NCBI RefSeq assembly: GCF_044810985.1
Contig: NZ_CP085242.1
Location: 744,001 to 808,000 of the forward strand
Source of the DNA: Marinospirillum sp031581385
Lineage (GTDB): Bacteria; Pseudomonadota; Gammaproteobacteria; Pseudomonadales; Halomonadaceae
Length of the DNA stretch: 64,000 bases
Direction: 5' to 3'
Of the stretch, positions 33,624 through 42,548 are shown in pieces. Position 1 is the first letter of the stretch; every line of letters begins with the position of its first letter. A program made the translations under genes and the position numbers. A model generated the notes under the pieces. It saw only the letters and a program-made list of their open reading frames with translations. It made no database searches and was not told where the DNA came from.

Positions 33624-33827
33624 TTAGATAACTTGAATCTTAGCAGCTTGCTTGCCTTTAGGGCCAGTAGTGACGTCAAAGGAAACCCTTTGATTTTCAG
33701 TCAGAGACTTGAAGCCTTCTGATTGAATTTCGGAGAAGTGAGCAAACAGATCGTCGCCACCGTTCTCAGGAGTAATGAAGCCGAAGCCTTTAGTGTCGTT
33801 GAACCACTTAACTGTACCAGTTTCCAT
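33624..33827 (-). CDS. Cold-shock family protein (CspA-like)
   Basis: A 67-residue single cold-shock domain. RNP-1 is KGFGFIT, RNP-2 is DLFAHFS, and the family N-terminus TGTVKWFND is intact, so it binds single-stranded RNA or DNA as an RNA chaperone. ATG 33827 gives the canonical length; upstream in-frame codons do not belong to the family. The gene ends in tandem stops (TAATAA) and a strong terminator. A possible promoter lies about 100 bp upstream, giving the long 5' leader that is usual for cold-inducible csp mRNAs; whether this copy is cold-induced or constitutive is not known. Confidence 0.94.
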   Translation of the reverse strand: METGTVKWFNDTKGFGFITPENGGDDLFAHFSEIQSEGFKSLTENQRVSFDVTTGPKGKQAAKIQVI

Positions 33828-33930
33828 ATCGATAATACCTTTAATCAAATTAATATCAGAACTTTTAGAGAAGAATTCCCAAGCTCGTTGTTGCGGGAAT
33901 CAAGATAGGTCTATTCAAGAACTGATGTTA

Positions 33931-33959
33931 CCGATATTTCGCGATTACAGTACTGTCAA
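33931..33959 (-). promoter_or_regulatory. Probable promoter of the cold-shock gene with long leader
   Basis: On the minus strand, TTGACA (33954-33959) and a TATCGG box (33931-33936) are 17 bp apart. The predicted leader is about 95 nt and contains an ATTCCC/GGGAAT inverted repeat. The -35 box is perfect but the -10 is weak. Confidence 0.4.
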
Positions 33960-34023
33960 AACACTTACTTGCTACCTACGAGATGCATAGTGCTCCCTTC
34001 CCTTATCCGCGTCAAGCAAATGT

Positions 34024-34500
34024 TTATTTATTTTTTTGAATTCGGGTTCTTTGGTTCTGATAACGGGTCAGCAAACGATCCAGCTGATTGGAAAACTCGC
34101 GCCGATCAGCCTGACTCAAAGCAGCCGGGCCACCCGTATGAATACCACTGGAGCGCATCGTATCCATAAAGTCACGCATATTCAGGCGGGCTTTCACTGT
34201 ATCCACCGTATAAAGCTCACCTCGGGCATTGAGTGCCAGGCCGCCTTTATCAATCACTTCGGCAGCCAGAGGAATATCACTGGTAATCACCAGATCCCCG
34301 GCTTCAACACGGCGAACGATCTCATCATCCGCCTCATCAAAGCCTGAAGAAACCTGCAACGTACTGATCAAATCCGAACTGGGCACCCGCATTGGCTGGT
34401 TAGCTACCAATATCACGGGTACTTTTACCCGCAAGGCTGCCTTATACAAAATCTCTTTGATCACTACCGGACAGGCATCCGCATCCACCCAAATTTTCAT
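34024..34500 (-). CDS. yaiI: YaiI/YqxD family (UPF0178) protein
   Basis: A 158-residue protein of the UPF0178 family, which has a PIN-like/NYN-related fold with predicted nuclease activity. KIWVDADACPVVIKEIL (the N-terminal Asp pair), SGFDEADDEIVRRVEAGDLVITSDIPLA and the closing RSSGIHTGGPAALSQADRREFSNQLDRLL are all diagnostic. The gene has its own promoter region shared with the divergent GGDEF gene, with a 19-bp palindrome in between. A cellular role has not been defined. Confidence 0.92.
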   Translation of the reverse strand: MKIWVDADACPVVIKEILYKAALRVKVPVILVANQPMRVPSSDLISTLQVSSGFDEADDEIVRRVEAGDLVITSDIPLAAEVIDKGGLALNARGELYTVDTVKARLNMRDFMDTMRSSGIHTGGPAALSQADRREFSNQLDRLLTRYQNQRTRIQKNK

Positions 34501-34551
34501 GATTCACCCAGCTTGTCTGTTTCAAAACCGGCAGTTTAGCCGATTTTCAAT

Positions 34552-34570
34552 CAGTAAAAACCTTTTACTG
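34552..34570. promoter_or_regulatory. 19-bp palindrome in the yaiI / GGDEF divergent region
   Basis: CAGTAAAA-ACC-TTTTACTG has perfect 8-bp arms and lies 52 bp from the yaiI start and 78 bp from the GGDEF gene start. AT-rich with no U-tract, so an operator is more likely than a terminator. Confidence 0.4.
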
Positions 34571-34648
34571 GAGTTAACCTTTGTCCATACTGAACGAAAG
34601 GCCACTCAAAAATTCAATTTCATCACTTCCAGCTTCAGGAACAGCTTA

Positions 34649-36178
34649 ATGCCCGCAAACAGGCTTCACCTGAACTTCAACAAAAAACTTCTGCTGGTTT
34701 ATACCAGCATTCTTCTGATCAGTCTTTTGATGGTCGGCCAGGGCCTTTACGCCCTGCACAACAACCTGATGGATGACCGTCGCCAGAGCATTCGGCAATT
34801 GGTCAAAAACACCCTCTCCCTGCTGGATCATTACCAGCAGCAAACACATCAGGGCCTGAGCCTTGAACAAGCCCAGCAACAGGCCCTGCAAGCCGTTCGC
34901 AGCCTGCGTTATGGTGAACGCGGTTATTTCTGGATCAATGATCTGGACACCCGGATGCTGGCTCATCCCATCTGGCCGGAAATGGAAGGTCACCTGCAAG
35001 AGGATTACCAGGACAGTCACGGACAATATATTTTCCGCAGCTTTGTTGATCGGGTCAAAAATCAACAGGGAGGCTTTGTCCACTATCACTGGCCCAAACC
35101 GGACGACACCCAACCCATCGAAAAGCTGTCCTATGTTGAGCTTTATGAGCCCTGGGGCTGGGTTCTTGGAAGCGGTATTTATCTGGATGACATGGAAAAG
35201 ATTTTCTGGCAGGAAGCCAGGATTTATGGCTTGTCGTTTGGTGTGTTGCTGATCATTATCAGTTATTTGCTGTGGAGCATTCTTCGCGTTGATACGCGTG
35301 CTTTCCAGAGCAACAAGCTCATGACCTCCGTAATGGAAGCCTGTGCCGAAGCCATTATGGTGACCGACGAAGAAACCCAGATCATCTGGGCCAACACAGC
35401 CTTTGAGCATTTGACCGGGTATTCAGCACAAGAAGTTTACGGCAAAAAGCCGGGGGAAATCATTCGCTCTGGCAAACAGGACGCACATTTTTACCAGCAA
35501 ATGTGGTTCCGCCTGAATCAGGGTCAATACTGGACCGGTGAACTCATCAATCGCCGCAAAAATGGTGATCTCTACTATGAACAAATGACGATTACTCCGG
35601 TTAAAAACCGTTCAGGAAAAATCAGTCATTATGTCGCCATCAAGAAGGATATTTCCCGCCGCAAGCAGGATCAGCTGCGTCTGGAAGAACTGGCTTCCAG
35701 AGACAGCCTGACGGGCCTGAACAATCGCCGCACCTTTATGGAAAGGCTGACCGCCCATCTGGAAATGGGAGGCGACAACAAGGGTGTGTTGATGATGCTG
35801 GATCTGGACCATTTCAAACACATCAATGACAGCTTCGGACACCAGTGTGGCGACCAGGTTTTGATTGGTTTTGCTGAACTAATTTCCAGCCAGCTACGCG
35901 AACAGGATCTTTTGGGTCGTCTGGGCGGCGAAGAGTTTGGCCTGCTGGTTCCCGGTGTCAGCTTTGCCGAAGGCATGCAACTGGCAGAAAAGCTTTGCCA
36001 GGCCCTGCAAAATCACCCGATAGTATTTAACCAGCTTGAACTTCAGGTCACTACCAGCATTGGTGTGACCCAAATCACCTCCCACGACACCCAGCCCGAC
36101 ACTCTGCTGGATCGCGCTGACAAAGGGCTTTATCTGGCCAAGCAGTCAGGGCGTGCCTGTGTACGCAGCCCCGACTGA
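34649..36178 (+). CDS. Membrane-bound diguanylate cyclase: Cache, PAS, GGDEF
   Basis: A 509-residue sensor. Order: TM helix (about 10-32), periplasmic single Cache domain (about 35-180; YGERGYFWINDLDTRMLAHP and GWVLGSGIYLDDME are family-typical), second TM (about 190-212), PAS domain (about 222-340) and GGDEF domain (about 345-505). The active site reads GGEEF, with an RxxD inhibitory site (REQD) five residues before it, so it should make cyclic-di-GMP under product inhibition. ATG 34649 has CAGGAA upstream; the frame is open further up but only as antisense of yaiI. The Cache ligand is unknown; small organic acids are common for this type. Confidence 0.9.
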   Translation: MPANRLHLNFNKKLLLVYTSILLISLLMVGQGLYALHNNLMDDRRQSIRQLVKNTLSLLDHYQQQTHQGLSLEQAQQQALQAVRSLRYGERGYFWINDLDTRMLAHPIWPEMEGHLQEDYQDSHGQYIFRSFVDRVKNQQGGFVHYHWPKPDDTQPIEKLSYVELYEPWGWVLGSGIYLDDMEKIFWQEARIYGLSFGVLLIIISYLLWSILRVDTRAFQSNKLMTSVMEACAEAIMVTDEETQIIWANTAFEHLTGYSAQEVYGKKPGEIIRSGKQDAHFYQQMWFRLNQGQYWTGELINRRKNGDLYYEQMTITPVKNRSGKISHYVAIKKDISRRKQDQLRLEELASRDSLTGLNNRRTFMERLTAHLEMGGDNKGVLMMLDLDHFKHINDSFGHQCGDQVLIGFAELISSQLREQDLLGRLGGEEFGLLVPGVSFAEGMQLAEKLCQALQNHPIVFNQLELQVTTSIGVTQITSHDTQPDTLLDRADKGLYLAKQSGRACVRSPD

Positions 36179-36185
36179 CGACCTT

Positions 36186-37562
36186 CTAGCCGAATAGGTT
36201 GTACAGGAAAACCCAGGCCACACCCACAGGGGTTACAAAGCGCAGCACAAAGAGAAACAGTGAGTGGCTGATACCCTCCAGCCCCAATTCCTGGTTCAGG
36301 GTTTCCCGACGCAGGGCCCAGCCTGCAAAGAGGGCAATGGCCAAGCCACCCAAAGGCATCATCAGATTGGACACCATGAAATCAAAGATGCCAAAGAGAT
36401 TGCGCTCATCAAAACCGGGAAGGAAAGCCAGCGGATAAACTTCTGCCCAGTGGTTGAAGGACAAGACAGTGCCAATGCCCACAAACCAGATGGTGATACC
36501 GCCCAGAAGTGCACCCTTAAGACGGCTGATGCCTTTGCGCTCTTCCAGCCATTCAACAACTGGTTCCAGCATGGAAATGGCTGAAGTCACAGCCGCCATT
36601 GCCAGCAGTATGAAAAACAGCGTGCCGAAAAAGCCGCCCCCCGGCATTTGTCCAAAAGCCAGTGGCAGGGTCTGGAAAATCAGCCCTGGCCCTTCGCCTG
36701 CCTGCAGGCCTTCAGCAAAGACTACCGGGAAGATCGCCAGACCGGCCAGCAAGGCCACTGCAACATCCAGAAGGGCGATGGTCAGGGCGGTTTTGGGAAT
36801 GTTCACCCCTTCCGGCAGGTAAGAGCCATAAGCCATCATCACGCCGATACCGATACTCAAGGTAAAGGCCGCATGACCCAGTGCCACCAGCACCCCTTCA
36901 GCGGTCAGGCTGGAAAAGTCCGGGAAAAACAAAAAGGCAAACCCTCGCCCGAATTCACCAGTGGTCATGGCATAACCCACCAGAACCAGCAGGAGAACAA
37001 ACAGCAAGGGCATCAACCAGGTGATGGCTTTTTCCAAGCCCTGACGCACACCTCTGGCCACAATGAAAACCACCAGAAGCATAAACAGACTATGCCAAAG
37101 CAACAGAGTCCAGGGGCTGGACAGCAATCCGCCAAACAAAGCCCCTATGGCATCGGTATCGGCTCCCGTAAACTCACCCGTGGCGGCATGCCCCACGTAA
37201 ACCAGGGACCAGCCACCGATGACCGCATAAAAGGACAAAACCAGAAAGGAAGCCAGCACCCCGTTCCAGCCAATCAGACGCCACCAGGAGGAAGTACCCT
37301 CCTGTTCGGTCAGCAGCTGCATGCTGCCCACCGGACTCTGGCGACCACGACGGCCCAGCAGGGTTTCAGCAATCAAGACAGGGATACCGATCAGGAGAAT
37401 ACAGGCCAGGTAAACGAGCACAAATGCACCGCCACCATTTTCGCCGGTGATATAGGGAAATTTCCAGATATTGCCCAGGCCCACGGCAGAGCCTGTGGCG
37501 GCAAGAATAAAGGCAAAGCGTGATGACCAGAGCGGATGGGCATTGCTGGTACGACTCATCAT
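36186..37562 (-). CDS. Neurotransmitter:sodium symporter (NSS/SNF) family transporter
   Basis: A 458-residue Na+-coupled amino-acid transporter with about eleven to twelve membrane helices (LeuT fold). The first helix FILAATGSAVGLGNIWKFPYITGENGGGAFVLVY contains the conserved unwound sodium/substrate site. Bacterial relatives carry amino acids such as Leu, Trp, Tyr or Ala. It is on the same strand as, and about 107 bp downstream of, the aromatic aminotransferase and indolepyruvate oxidoreductase genes, which makes uptake of an aromatic or branched amino acid an attractive inference. A GGGAG site precedes ATG 37562, with a second ATG next to it. Confidence 0.88.
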   Translation of the reverse strand: MMSRTSNAHPLWSSRFAFILAATGSAVGLGNIWKFPYITGENGGGAFVLVYLACILLIGIPVLIAETLLGRRGRQSPVGSMQLLTEQEGTSSWWRLIGWNGVLASFLVLSFYAVIGGWSLVYVGHAATGEFTGADTDAIGALFGGLLSSPWTLLLWHSLFMLLVVFIVARGVRQGLEKAITWLMPLLFVLLLVLVGYAMTTGEFGRGFAFLFFPDFSSLTAEGVLVALGHAAFTLSIGIGVMMAYGSYLPEGVNIPKTALTIALLDVAVALLAGLAIFPVVFAEGLQAGEGPGLIFQTLPLAFGQMPGGGFFGTLFFILLAMAAVTSAISMLEPVVEWLEERKGISRLKGALLGGITIWFVGIGTVLSFNHWAEVYPLAFLPGFDERNLFGIFDFMVSNLMMPLGGLAIALFAGWALRRETLNQELGLEGISHSLFLFVLRFVTPVGVAWVFLYNLFG

Positions 37563-37668
37563 TAAGACTCCCGGATTTTATTTTTATAAAAGGGTCTTGC
37601 AGCTTCCGTAAGAGAAGCTGAAGAAAGGGTTTATGAAAAAGCGGAAAAAACTTGTCAGCGGTGATCCT

Positions 37669-38868
37669 TCACTCTTTCAAAATGCTGGCCAGGCCATCAC
37701 AGACATAATCCAGATTCTGGGCCGACAAGCCCGCAAGATTGATCCGTGAAGACTCCACCATATAAATACTGAAGTCCTTACGGAGCTGCTTCACTTGCTC
37801 CGGGCTAATGCCCAGAAATGAAAACATGCCTTGCTGACGTTCGATAAAACTGAAATCCCTGTCCACACCCCGGGCCTGAAGGCCCTGGTTCAACTGCTGA
37901 CGCAAATACTGAATGCGTGTGCGCATTCCATTCAGTTCACTTCTCCAGAGTTCATCCAGTTGTGTGTGCATCAGAATGGTTTCCACAACAGCAGCCCCAT
38001 GAGCAGGTGGCATGGAATAGTGGGAACGGATGGTGGTGAAAAGCTCACTGGCCGTCGCCTGGGTCTGTTGCGCTTTAGCCGAAAGAACCAGCAGTGCACC
38101 GGTGCGCTCGCGATAAAGGCCGAAATTCTTTGAACAGGACGAGGTCAGCAAGGCTTCAGGAACCGAGTCAAAAAGATAACGAACGCCCTGGGCGTCCTCA
38201 TCCAGCCCCTGCCCCAGGCCCTGATAGGCCAGATCGATAAAGGGCACGACACCTGTTCTCAGGCAAAACTCGGTGATTTCCTGCCATTGCTGGTTACTGA
38301 GATCAGCTCCACTGGGGTTATGACAGCAACCATGCAGTAGCAAAAGATCACCGGCTCGGGCCGATTTCTCCAGAGTTGCCAGCATGGCATCAAAGCGCAC
38401 ACCGCCAGTTTCGGCATCGTAGTAGGGGTAGGTTTCCAGGGGAAGCCCGGCCCCACCCAGCAAAGGCACATGATTGGCCCAGGTGGGATCGGACACCCAG
38501 ACGCGTGCCTCCGGCTGGCAGCTTTTGATGAGTTCAGCGGCCATCCGCAAGGCACCGCAACCCCCCGGTGTTTGCGCAACAGCCAGGCGATCCTGGAGCC
38601 GGGCAGCAAGACCGGCCCCGAGAACCAGGCGGGTGATTTGCTCATTGAAAAGCGGTGACCCCGGAGGCCCGATGTAGCTTTTGGTCAACTCCGATTCCAC
38701 CAGAATTCTTTGTGCCCGATCCACCGCCTGCATCAGAGGAGTACGTCCCTGTTCATCCTTGTAAACCCCCACTCCGAGATCAACTTTCAGGGGGTGGGTG
38801 TCTTCCCTGAATTCCTGCATCAGGCGCAGAATGGGATCAGCGGGTTTGGCTTGCAAATGTTCAAACAT
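37669..38868 (-). CDS. Aromatic/aspartate aminotransferase (class I PLP enzyme)
   Basis: A 399-residue homodimeric fold-type I aminotransferase of the AspC/TyrB group. PLP Lys lies in SSCSKNFGLYRERTG, and LLLHGCCHNPSGADLS, PFIDLAYQGLGQGL and SSRINLAGL (Arg binding the substrate carboxylate) are all seen. It interconverts aromatic amino acids or aspartate and their 2-oxoacids. The gene starts 10 bp after the stop of the indolepyruvate oxidoreductase gene with a GGAGAA site, so its product probably supplies aryl-pyruvates to that enzyme. Aromatic specificity is inferred from this context. Confidence 0.88.
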   Translation of the reverse strand: MFEHLQAKPADPILRLMQEFREDTHPLKVDLGVGVYKDEQGRTPLMQAVDRAQRILVESELTKSYIGPPGSPLFNEQITRLVLGAGLAARLQDRLAVAQTPGGCGALRMAAELIKSCQPEARVWVSDPTWANHVPLLGGAGLPLETYPYYDAETGGVRFDAMLATLEKSARAGDLLLLHGCCHNPSGADLSNQQWQEITEFCLRTGVVPFIDLAYQGLGQGLDEDAQGVRYLFDSVPEALLTSSCSKNFGLYRERTGALLVLSAKAQQTQATASELFTTIRSHYSMPPAHGAAVVETILMHTQLDELWRSELNGMRTRIQYLRQQLNQGLQARGVDRDFSFIERQQGMFSFLGISPEQVKQLRKDFSIYMVESSRINLAGLSAQNLDYVCDGLASILKE

Positions 38869-38878
38869 GCTTTTCTCC

Positions 38879-41800
38879 TCAGGCGGCTACAGCCAGGGTT
38901 TTCGGCTTGCCGGACTTGAACTCTTCCAGCAGTTGCTGTTTGCGTTTTTCCGCTTTTTCAGCAGCCTCTTCACGAACCGGGCCGAACCCGCGAATCTCTT
39001 CTGGCAAACGCGCCAGAGCGACAGCCGTATGTAGATTTTCTGCCTTGAGACCGGCCAGCAGCTGATCAAGCAGACGTTCATAATCAGCCAGCAACTGACG
39101 ATCCAGCTTGCGATCCTTACTGAAGCGAAAAGGGTCGAGGGTGCTGTGACGCAGACCACGCATCCGCGCCAGCAGCTTCATGGCCTTCAGCATCCAGGGA
39201 CCAAACTGCTTTTTCCTGGGGCGGCCACTGCGATCCTTCTTGCCATTCAGCAAGGGTGGAGCCAGGTTGAAGTTGATTTTGAAGTTGCCGCTGAAGGTTT
39301 CTTCAATTTCCTTGAGAAAATCGGTTTCGGTAAAAAGACGCGCCACTTCATATTCATCCTTGTAAGCCATCAGGCGGAACAGCTGCTCGGCAACGGCTTC
39401 ACTCAAGGCTTTACTGTCTCCGTCCAACTGCTCCTCTGCTTGGCGCACCTCAGCCACCTTTTGCAGATAACGCTCAGCCCAGGCCTTGTTCTGATATTGC
39501 TCCAGGTAGCGGGCATGGCGGCCCAGAACTTCATTCAGGCTGGCCGTGTCGGGCAAGGGGCGCAGATCCAGTTGCTGTTCCAGATAGTCAGGTTCAACTG
39601 CAGCCAAACGCCCCCAGGCAAAAGCTTGTTTGTTCTTTTCCACGGCAACCCCGTTCAGCTCCAGAGCCTGCATCAAGGCGGCCCAGGACAGGGGCAGCAA
39701 ACCCTTTTGCCAAGCAAAGCCCAGCAGCAGGACGTTGGAAAACACCGTATCACCCAGCAGCTGCTCAGCGGTCAGATTGGCATTCAGCTCCGAGAAGTGC
39801 TCTTCACCCACCGCATCTTTCAAGAGTTGCAGGCGCTTGGTTGAAGTCATATCCGCATCGCGATAAAGCACATAGTCTGCGGTGGGCAGCTCGGCCTGAT
39901 TGGCAACAATCCGGGTGTGTCCCTTGTGCAGCACATTCAAGGCCTTCTGGGAGCTGGCCACCACCAGATCACAGGCAATCAGCGCATCCGCCTGGCCTTC
40001 TTCAATACGCACCTGATTCAAACCTTCTGGCTGTGCAGCCAGGCGCACATAGCTCAGGACCGCACCGCCTTTCTGGGCAAAACCCATGAAATCCAGAACA
40101 CTGGTGCCCTTGCCTTCCAGGTGAGCGGCCATGGTGATCAGCTGCCCCACGGTAATCACGCCGGTGCCACCGACGCCACCCACCAGCAGGTCATAGGTAC
40201 CATTAATTTCAGGGCGTTCAGGTTCAGCCAGTTTTTCCACCCGCTGCCAGAAAGAAGCATCCGCTTCTATGCCTTTGGGTTTGCGCAGTTCACCGCCTTC
40301 AATGGTGACGAAGCTGGGGCAAAAACCGCTGACGCAGGAGAAATCCTTGTTGCAGGAGGACTGATCAATCTTGCGCTTGCGTCCCAGTTCCGTTTCCTTG
40401 GGAAATAGCGACAGGCAATTGGACTGAACTGAACAATCGCCACAACCTTCGCAGACATGATGATTGATAAAGGCCCTTTTGGCCGGGTCGGGAAAGGTTC
40501 CACGCTTGCGACGACGGCGTTTTTCCGCTGCGCAGGTTTGATCGTAGATCAACACAGTGCAACCGGGGATTTCCCGTAACTCCCGCTGCAGGTCATCCAG
40601 CTCATCACGGTGATGAAAGGTCACGCCCTTGGGAAAGTCACCTTCATGCCCGCGGTATTTTTCCGGCTCATCACTGACCACCGCAACCTTTTTGACTCCT
40701 TCATCATGGGACTGACGGGCAATCATGGGGACGGTGATCTGACCATCCACCGGCTGACCGCCAGTCATGGCCACGGCATCATTGAAAAGAATCTTGTAGG
40801 TGATATTAACGCCTGCAGCAACAGCCTGACGCACGGCCATGGAGCCCGAATGAAACCAGGTGCCTTCACCCAGATTCTGGAAGATATGCTTGTCACCCAG
40901 GTAAGGGCTTTTACCCACCCAGTTGACCCCTTCACCCCCCATATGAACCAGGGACTCTGTTTCCCGACCCATCCAGGTGGCCATGAAATGACAGCCAATA
41001 CCGGCCTGGGCTTTGCTGCCTTCAGGCACCTTGGTGGAAGAGTTATGCGGGCAGCCGGAACAGAAATAGGGCAAACGCCGCACACCACCAGGGTCCTGCA
41101 AACCGGTTGCCTGGCTGGAAATACGGGCCAGTTCCTGGGTCAGATCCAAGTCAAAAAAGCGCTTGAGGCGGGCAACCAGATAACCGGCCAGCAGCTTGGG
41201 ACTCAGCTCACCAACATAGGGAATCAGCGGTTGCCCGACTTCATCCTGTTTGCCGGTCACCAGCACCTCTCCGGGATGATCCGGCTCGGACATATATTCC
41301 TTGATCTGGCTTTCGATAATCCCGCGTTTTTCTTCAATAACCAGGATTTCCTGCTTGCCGTGAACAAAATCCAGGGCTCCCTTGCGATTGAGGGGCCAGA
41401 CCATGCCCACCTTGTAGATTTCAATACCCAGTTCACGCAGTCGCTTCTCATCCAGCCCCAAAAGACGCAGGGCTTCCATCAGATCCAGATGACCCTTGCC
41501 GGTGGTGACCAGACCAAAACGGGCTTCCGGGTTGGCATAAAACAATTTGTCGATCGGATTGGCCCGTGCGAAAGCCTGAACAGCCTTCAGTTTGTATTCG
41601 ATACGGGTTTCCAGCTGGGGGCCGGGCAAATCCGGCCAACGATAGTGCAGGCCATCTTCGGGCGGGGTAAAGTCTTCGGGGATTTTATAGTCAGGCAGAG
41701 GCTGCACCTCCAGGGAGGCAGCGCTTTCCACGGTCTCGGAAACCGCCTTGAAACCCACCCAGCAGCCGGAATAACGTGAAAGCGCAATACCCCAGAGACC

Positions 41801-42364
41801 AAACTCTTCATATTCCGCCAGATTGGCGGGGTTGACCACCGGCATAAACCAGGACATGAAAGCCACATCCGACTGGTGCGGCATGGAGGAAGACACACAG
41901 CCATGATCATCACCGGCCACCACCAGCACCCCGCCGTGTGGCGAGCTGCCGTAGGCATTGCCGTGTTTGAGCGCATCCCCGGAGCGATCCACTCCCGGCC
42001 CTTTGCCGTACCAGAGGCCAAACACCCCTTCCACTTCCCTGTCCGGCTCGGTCTCCACCTGCTGAGTACCCAGCATCATGGTGGCGGCCAGATCTTCGTT
42101 AATAGCAGGAATAAAACGGATATTATGTTCATCCAGGTGGGGCTGGGCCTGCCACATGGCCTGATCCACACCCCCCAGGGGAGAGCCCCGGTAACCACTG
42201 ACCAGACCCGCGGTGTTGTAGCCCAGCTTTTTGTCCAGTTCTGCCTGGCGCAGGGCAATGCGCACCAAAGCCTGGGTTCCTGTTACAAAAATACGCCCCT
42301 CTGAGCGGGAGTAGCGGGCATCCAGCTGATAAGCATCCAGACGGACGGAAGCTAGATTTGTCAT
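38879..42364 (-). CDS. Fused indolepyruvate:ferredoxin oxidoreductase
   Basis: An 1161-residue fusion of IorA- and IorB-like parts that oxidatively decarboxylates aryl-pyruvates (or other 2-oxoacids) to acyl-CoA, reducing ferredoxin. Order: TPP-enzyme region (about 1-620; GLVSGYRGSPLGGVD, EDLAATMMLGTQQ, VGWVGK-type segment EGVNWVGKSPYLGDKHIFQNLGEGTWFHSG), an iron-sulfur segment with CEGCGDC...C and CNKDFSCVSGFCP (about 645-700), then the gamma-type domain (about 725-930; GVGGTGVITVGQLI) and a C-terminal helical region. Such enzymes are oxygen-sensitive in many organisms. It is divergent from an Lrp regulator and downstream of a perfect FNR/ANR box, and is followed directly by the aminotransferase gene. 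Confidence 0.92.
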   Translation of the reverse strand: MTNLASVRLDAYQLDARYSRSEGRIFVTGTQALVRIALRQAELDKKLGYNTAGLVSGYRGSPLGGVDQAMWQAQPHLDEHNIRFIPAINEDLAATMMLGTQQVETEPDREVEGVFGLWYGKGPGVDRSGDALKHGNAYGSSPHGGVLVVAGDDHGCVSSSMPHQSDVAFMSWFMPVVNPANLAEYEEFGLWGIALSRYSGCWVGFKAVSETVESAASLEVQPLPDYKIPEDFTPPEDGLHYRWPDLPGPQLETRIEYKLKAVQAFARANPIDKLFYANPEARFGLVTTGKGHLDLMEALRLLGLDEKRLRELGIEIYKVGMVWPLNRKGALDFVHGKQEILVIEEKRGIIESQIKEYMSEPDHPGEVLVTGKQDEVGQPLIPYVGELSPKLLAGYLVARLKRFFDLDLTQELARISSQATGLQDPGGVRRLPYFCSGCPHNSSTKVPEGSKAQAGIGCHFMATWMGRETESLVHMGGEGVNWVGKSPYLGDKHIFQNLGEGTWFHSGSMAVRQAVAAGVNITYKILFNDAVAMTGGQPVDGQITVPMIARQSHDEGVKKVAVVSDEPEKYRGHEGDFPKGVTFHHRDELDDLQRELREIPGCTVLIYDQTCAAEKRRRRKRGTFPDPAKRAFINHHVCEGCGDCSVQSNCLSLFPKETELGRKRKIDQSSCNKDFSCVSGFCPSFVTIEGGELRKPKGIEADASFWQRVEKLAEPERPEINGTYDLLVGGVGGTGVITVGQLITMAAHLEGKGTSVLDFMGFAQKGGAVLSYVRLAAQPEGLNQVRIEEGQADALIACDLVVASSQKALNVLHKGHTRIVANQAELPTADYVLYRDADMTSTKRLQLLKDAVGEEHFSELNANLTAEQLLGDTVFSNVLLLGFAWQKGLLPLSWAALMQALELNGVAVEKNKQAFAWGRLAAVEPDYLEQQLDLRPLPDTASLNEVLGRHARYLEQYQNKAWAERYLQKVAEVRQAEEQLDGDSKALSEAVAEQLFRLMAYKDEYEVARLFTETDFLKEIEETFSGNFKINFNLAPPLLNGKKDRSGRPRKKQFGPWMLKAMKLLARMRGLRHSTLDPFRFSKDRKLDRQLLADYERLLDQLLAGLKAENLHTAVALARLPEEIRGFGPVREEAAEKAEKRKQQLLEEFKSGKPKTLAVAA

Positions 42365-42446
42365 GGGGAAACCTCATCTCAGTCAATTTGTTGTCGTTGT
42401 AGTACTGAGAAGTTTAGTTGGGGAGGCGGTAAAAGTGCTTGCTTTC

Positions 42447-42460
42447 TTGATATGGATCAA
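42447..42460. promoter_or_regulatory. Perfect FNR/ANR box between the indolepyruvate oxidoreductase and lrp-type genes
   Basis: TTGATATGGATCAA matches the FNR/ANR consensus TTGAT-N4-ATCAA exactly. It lies 83 bp before the oxidoreductase start and 89 bp before the Lrp-type gene. A TAAGAT -10-like box for the Lrp-type gene is centred near the distance expected for class II activation (about 32 bp from site centre), while the oxidoreductase side has TAAACT further away. The direction of control is therefore open. Confidence 0.7.
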
Positions 42461-42548
42461 GGTATTTTTTGCAAAGATCTTTCTTAAGATCTAAATTGAC
42501 ACAATATTCTTTCTTTAAGCAGAGAACACAAACAAACAGAGAAACCCC

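Noticed and set aside
42400..42420. TAAACT as a firm -10 box for an FNR-activated indolepyruvate oxidoreductase promoter
   Set aside because: The site centre would be at about -49, off the class II position, and the box is a poor match; only the FNR/ANR site itself is listed.
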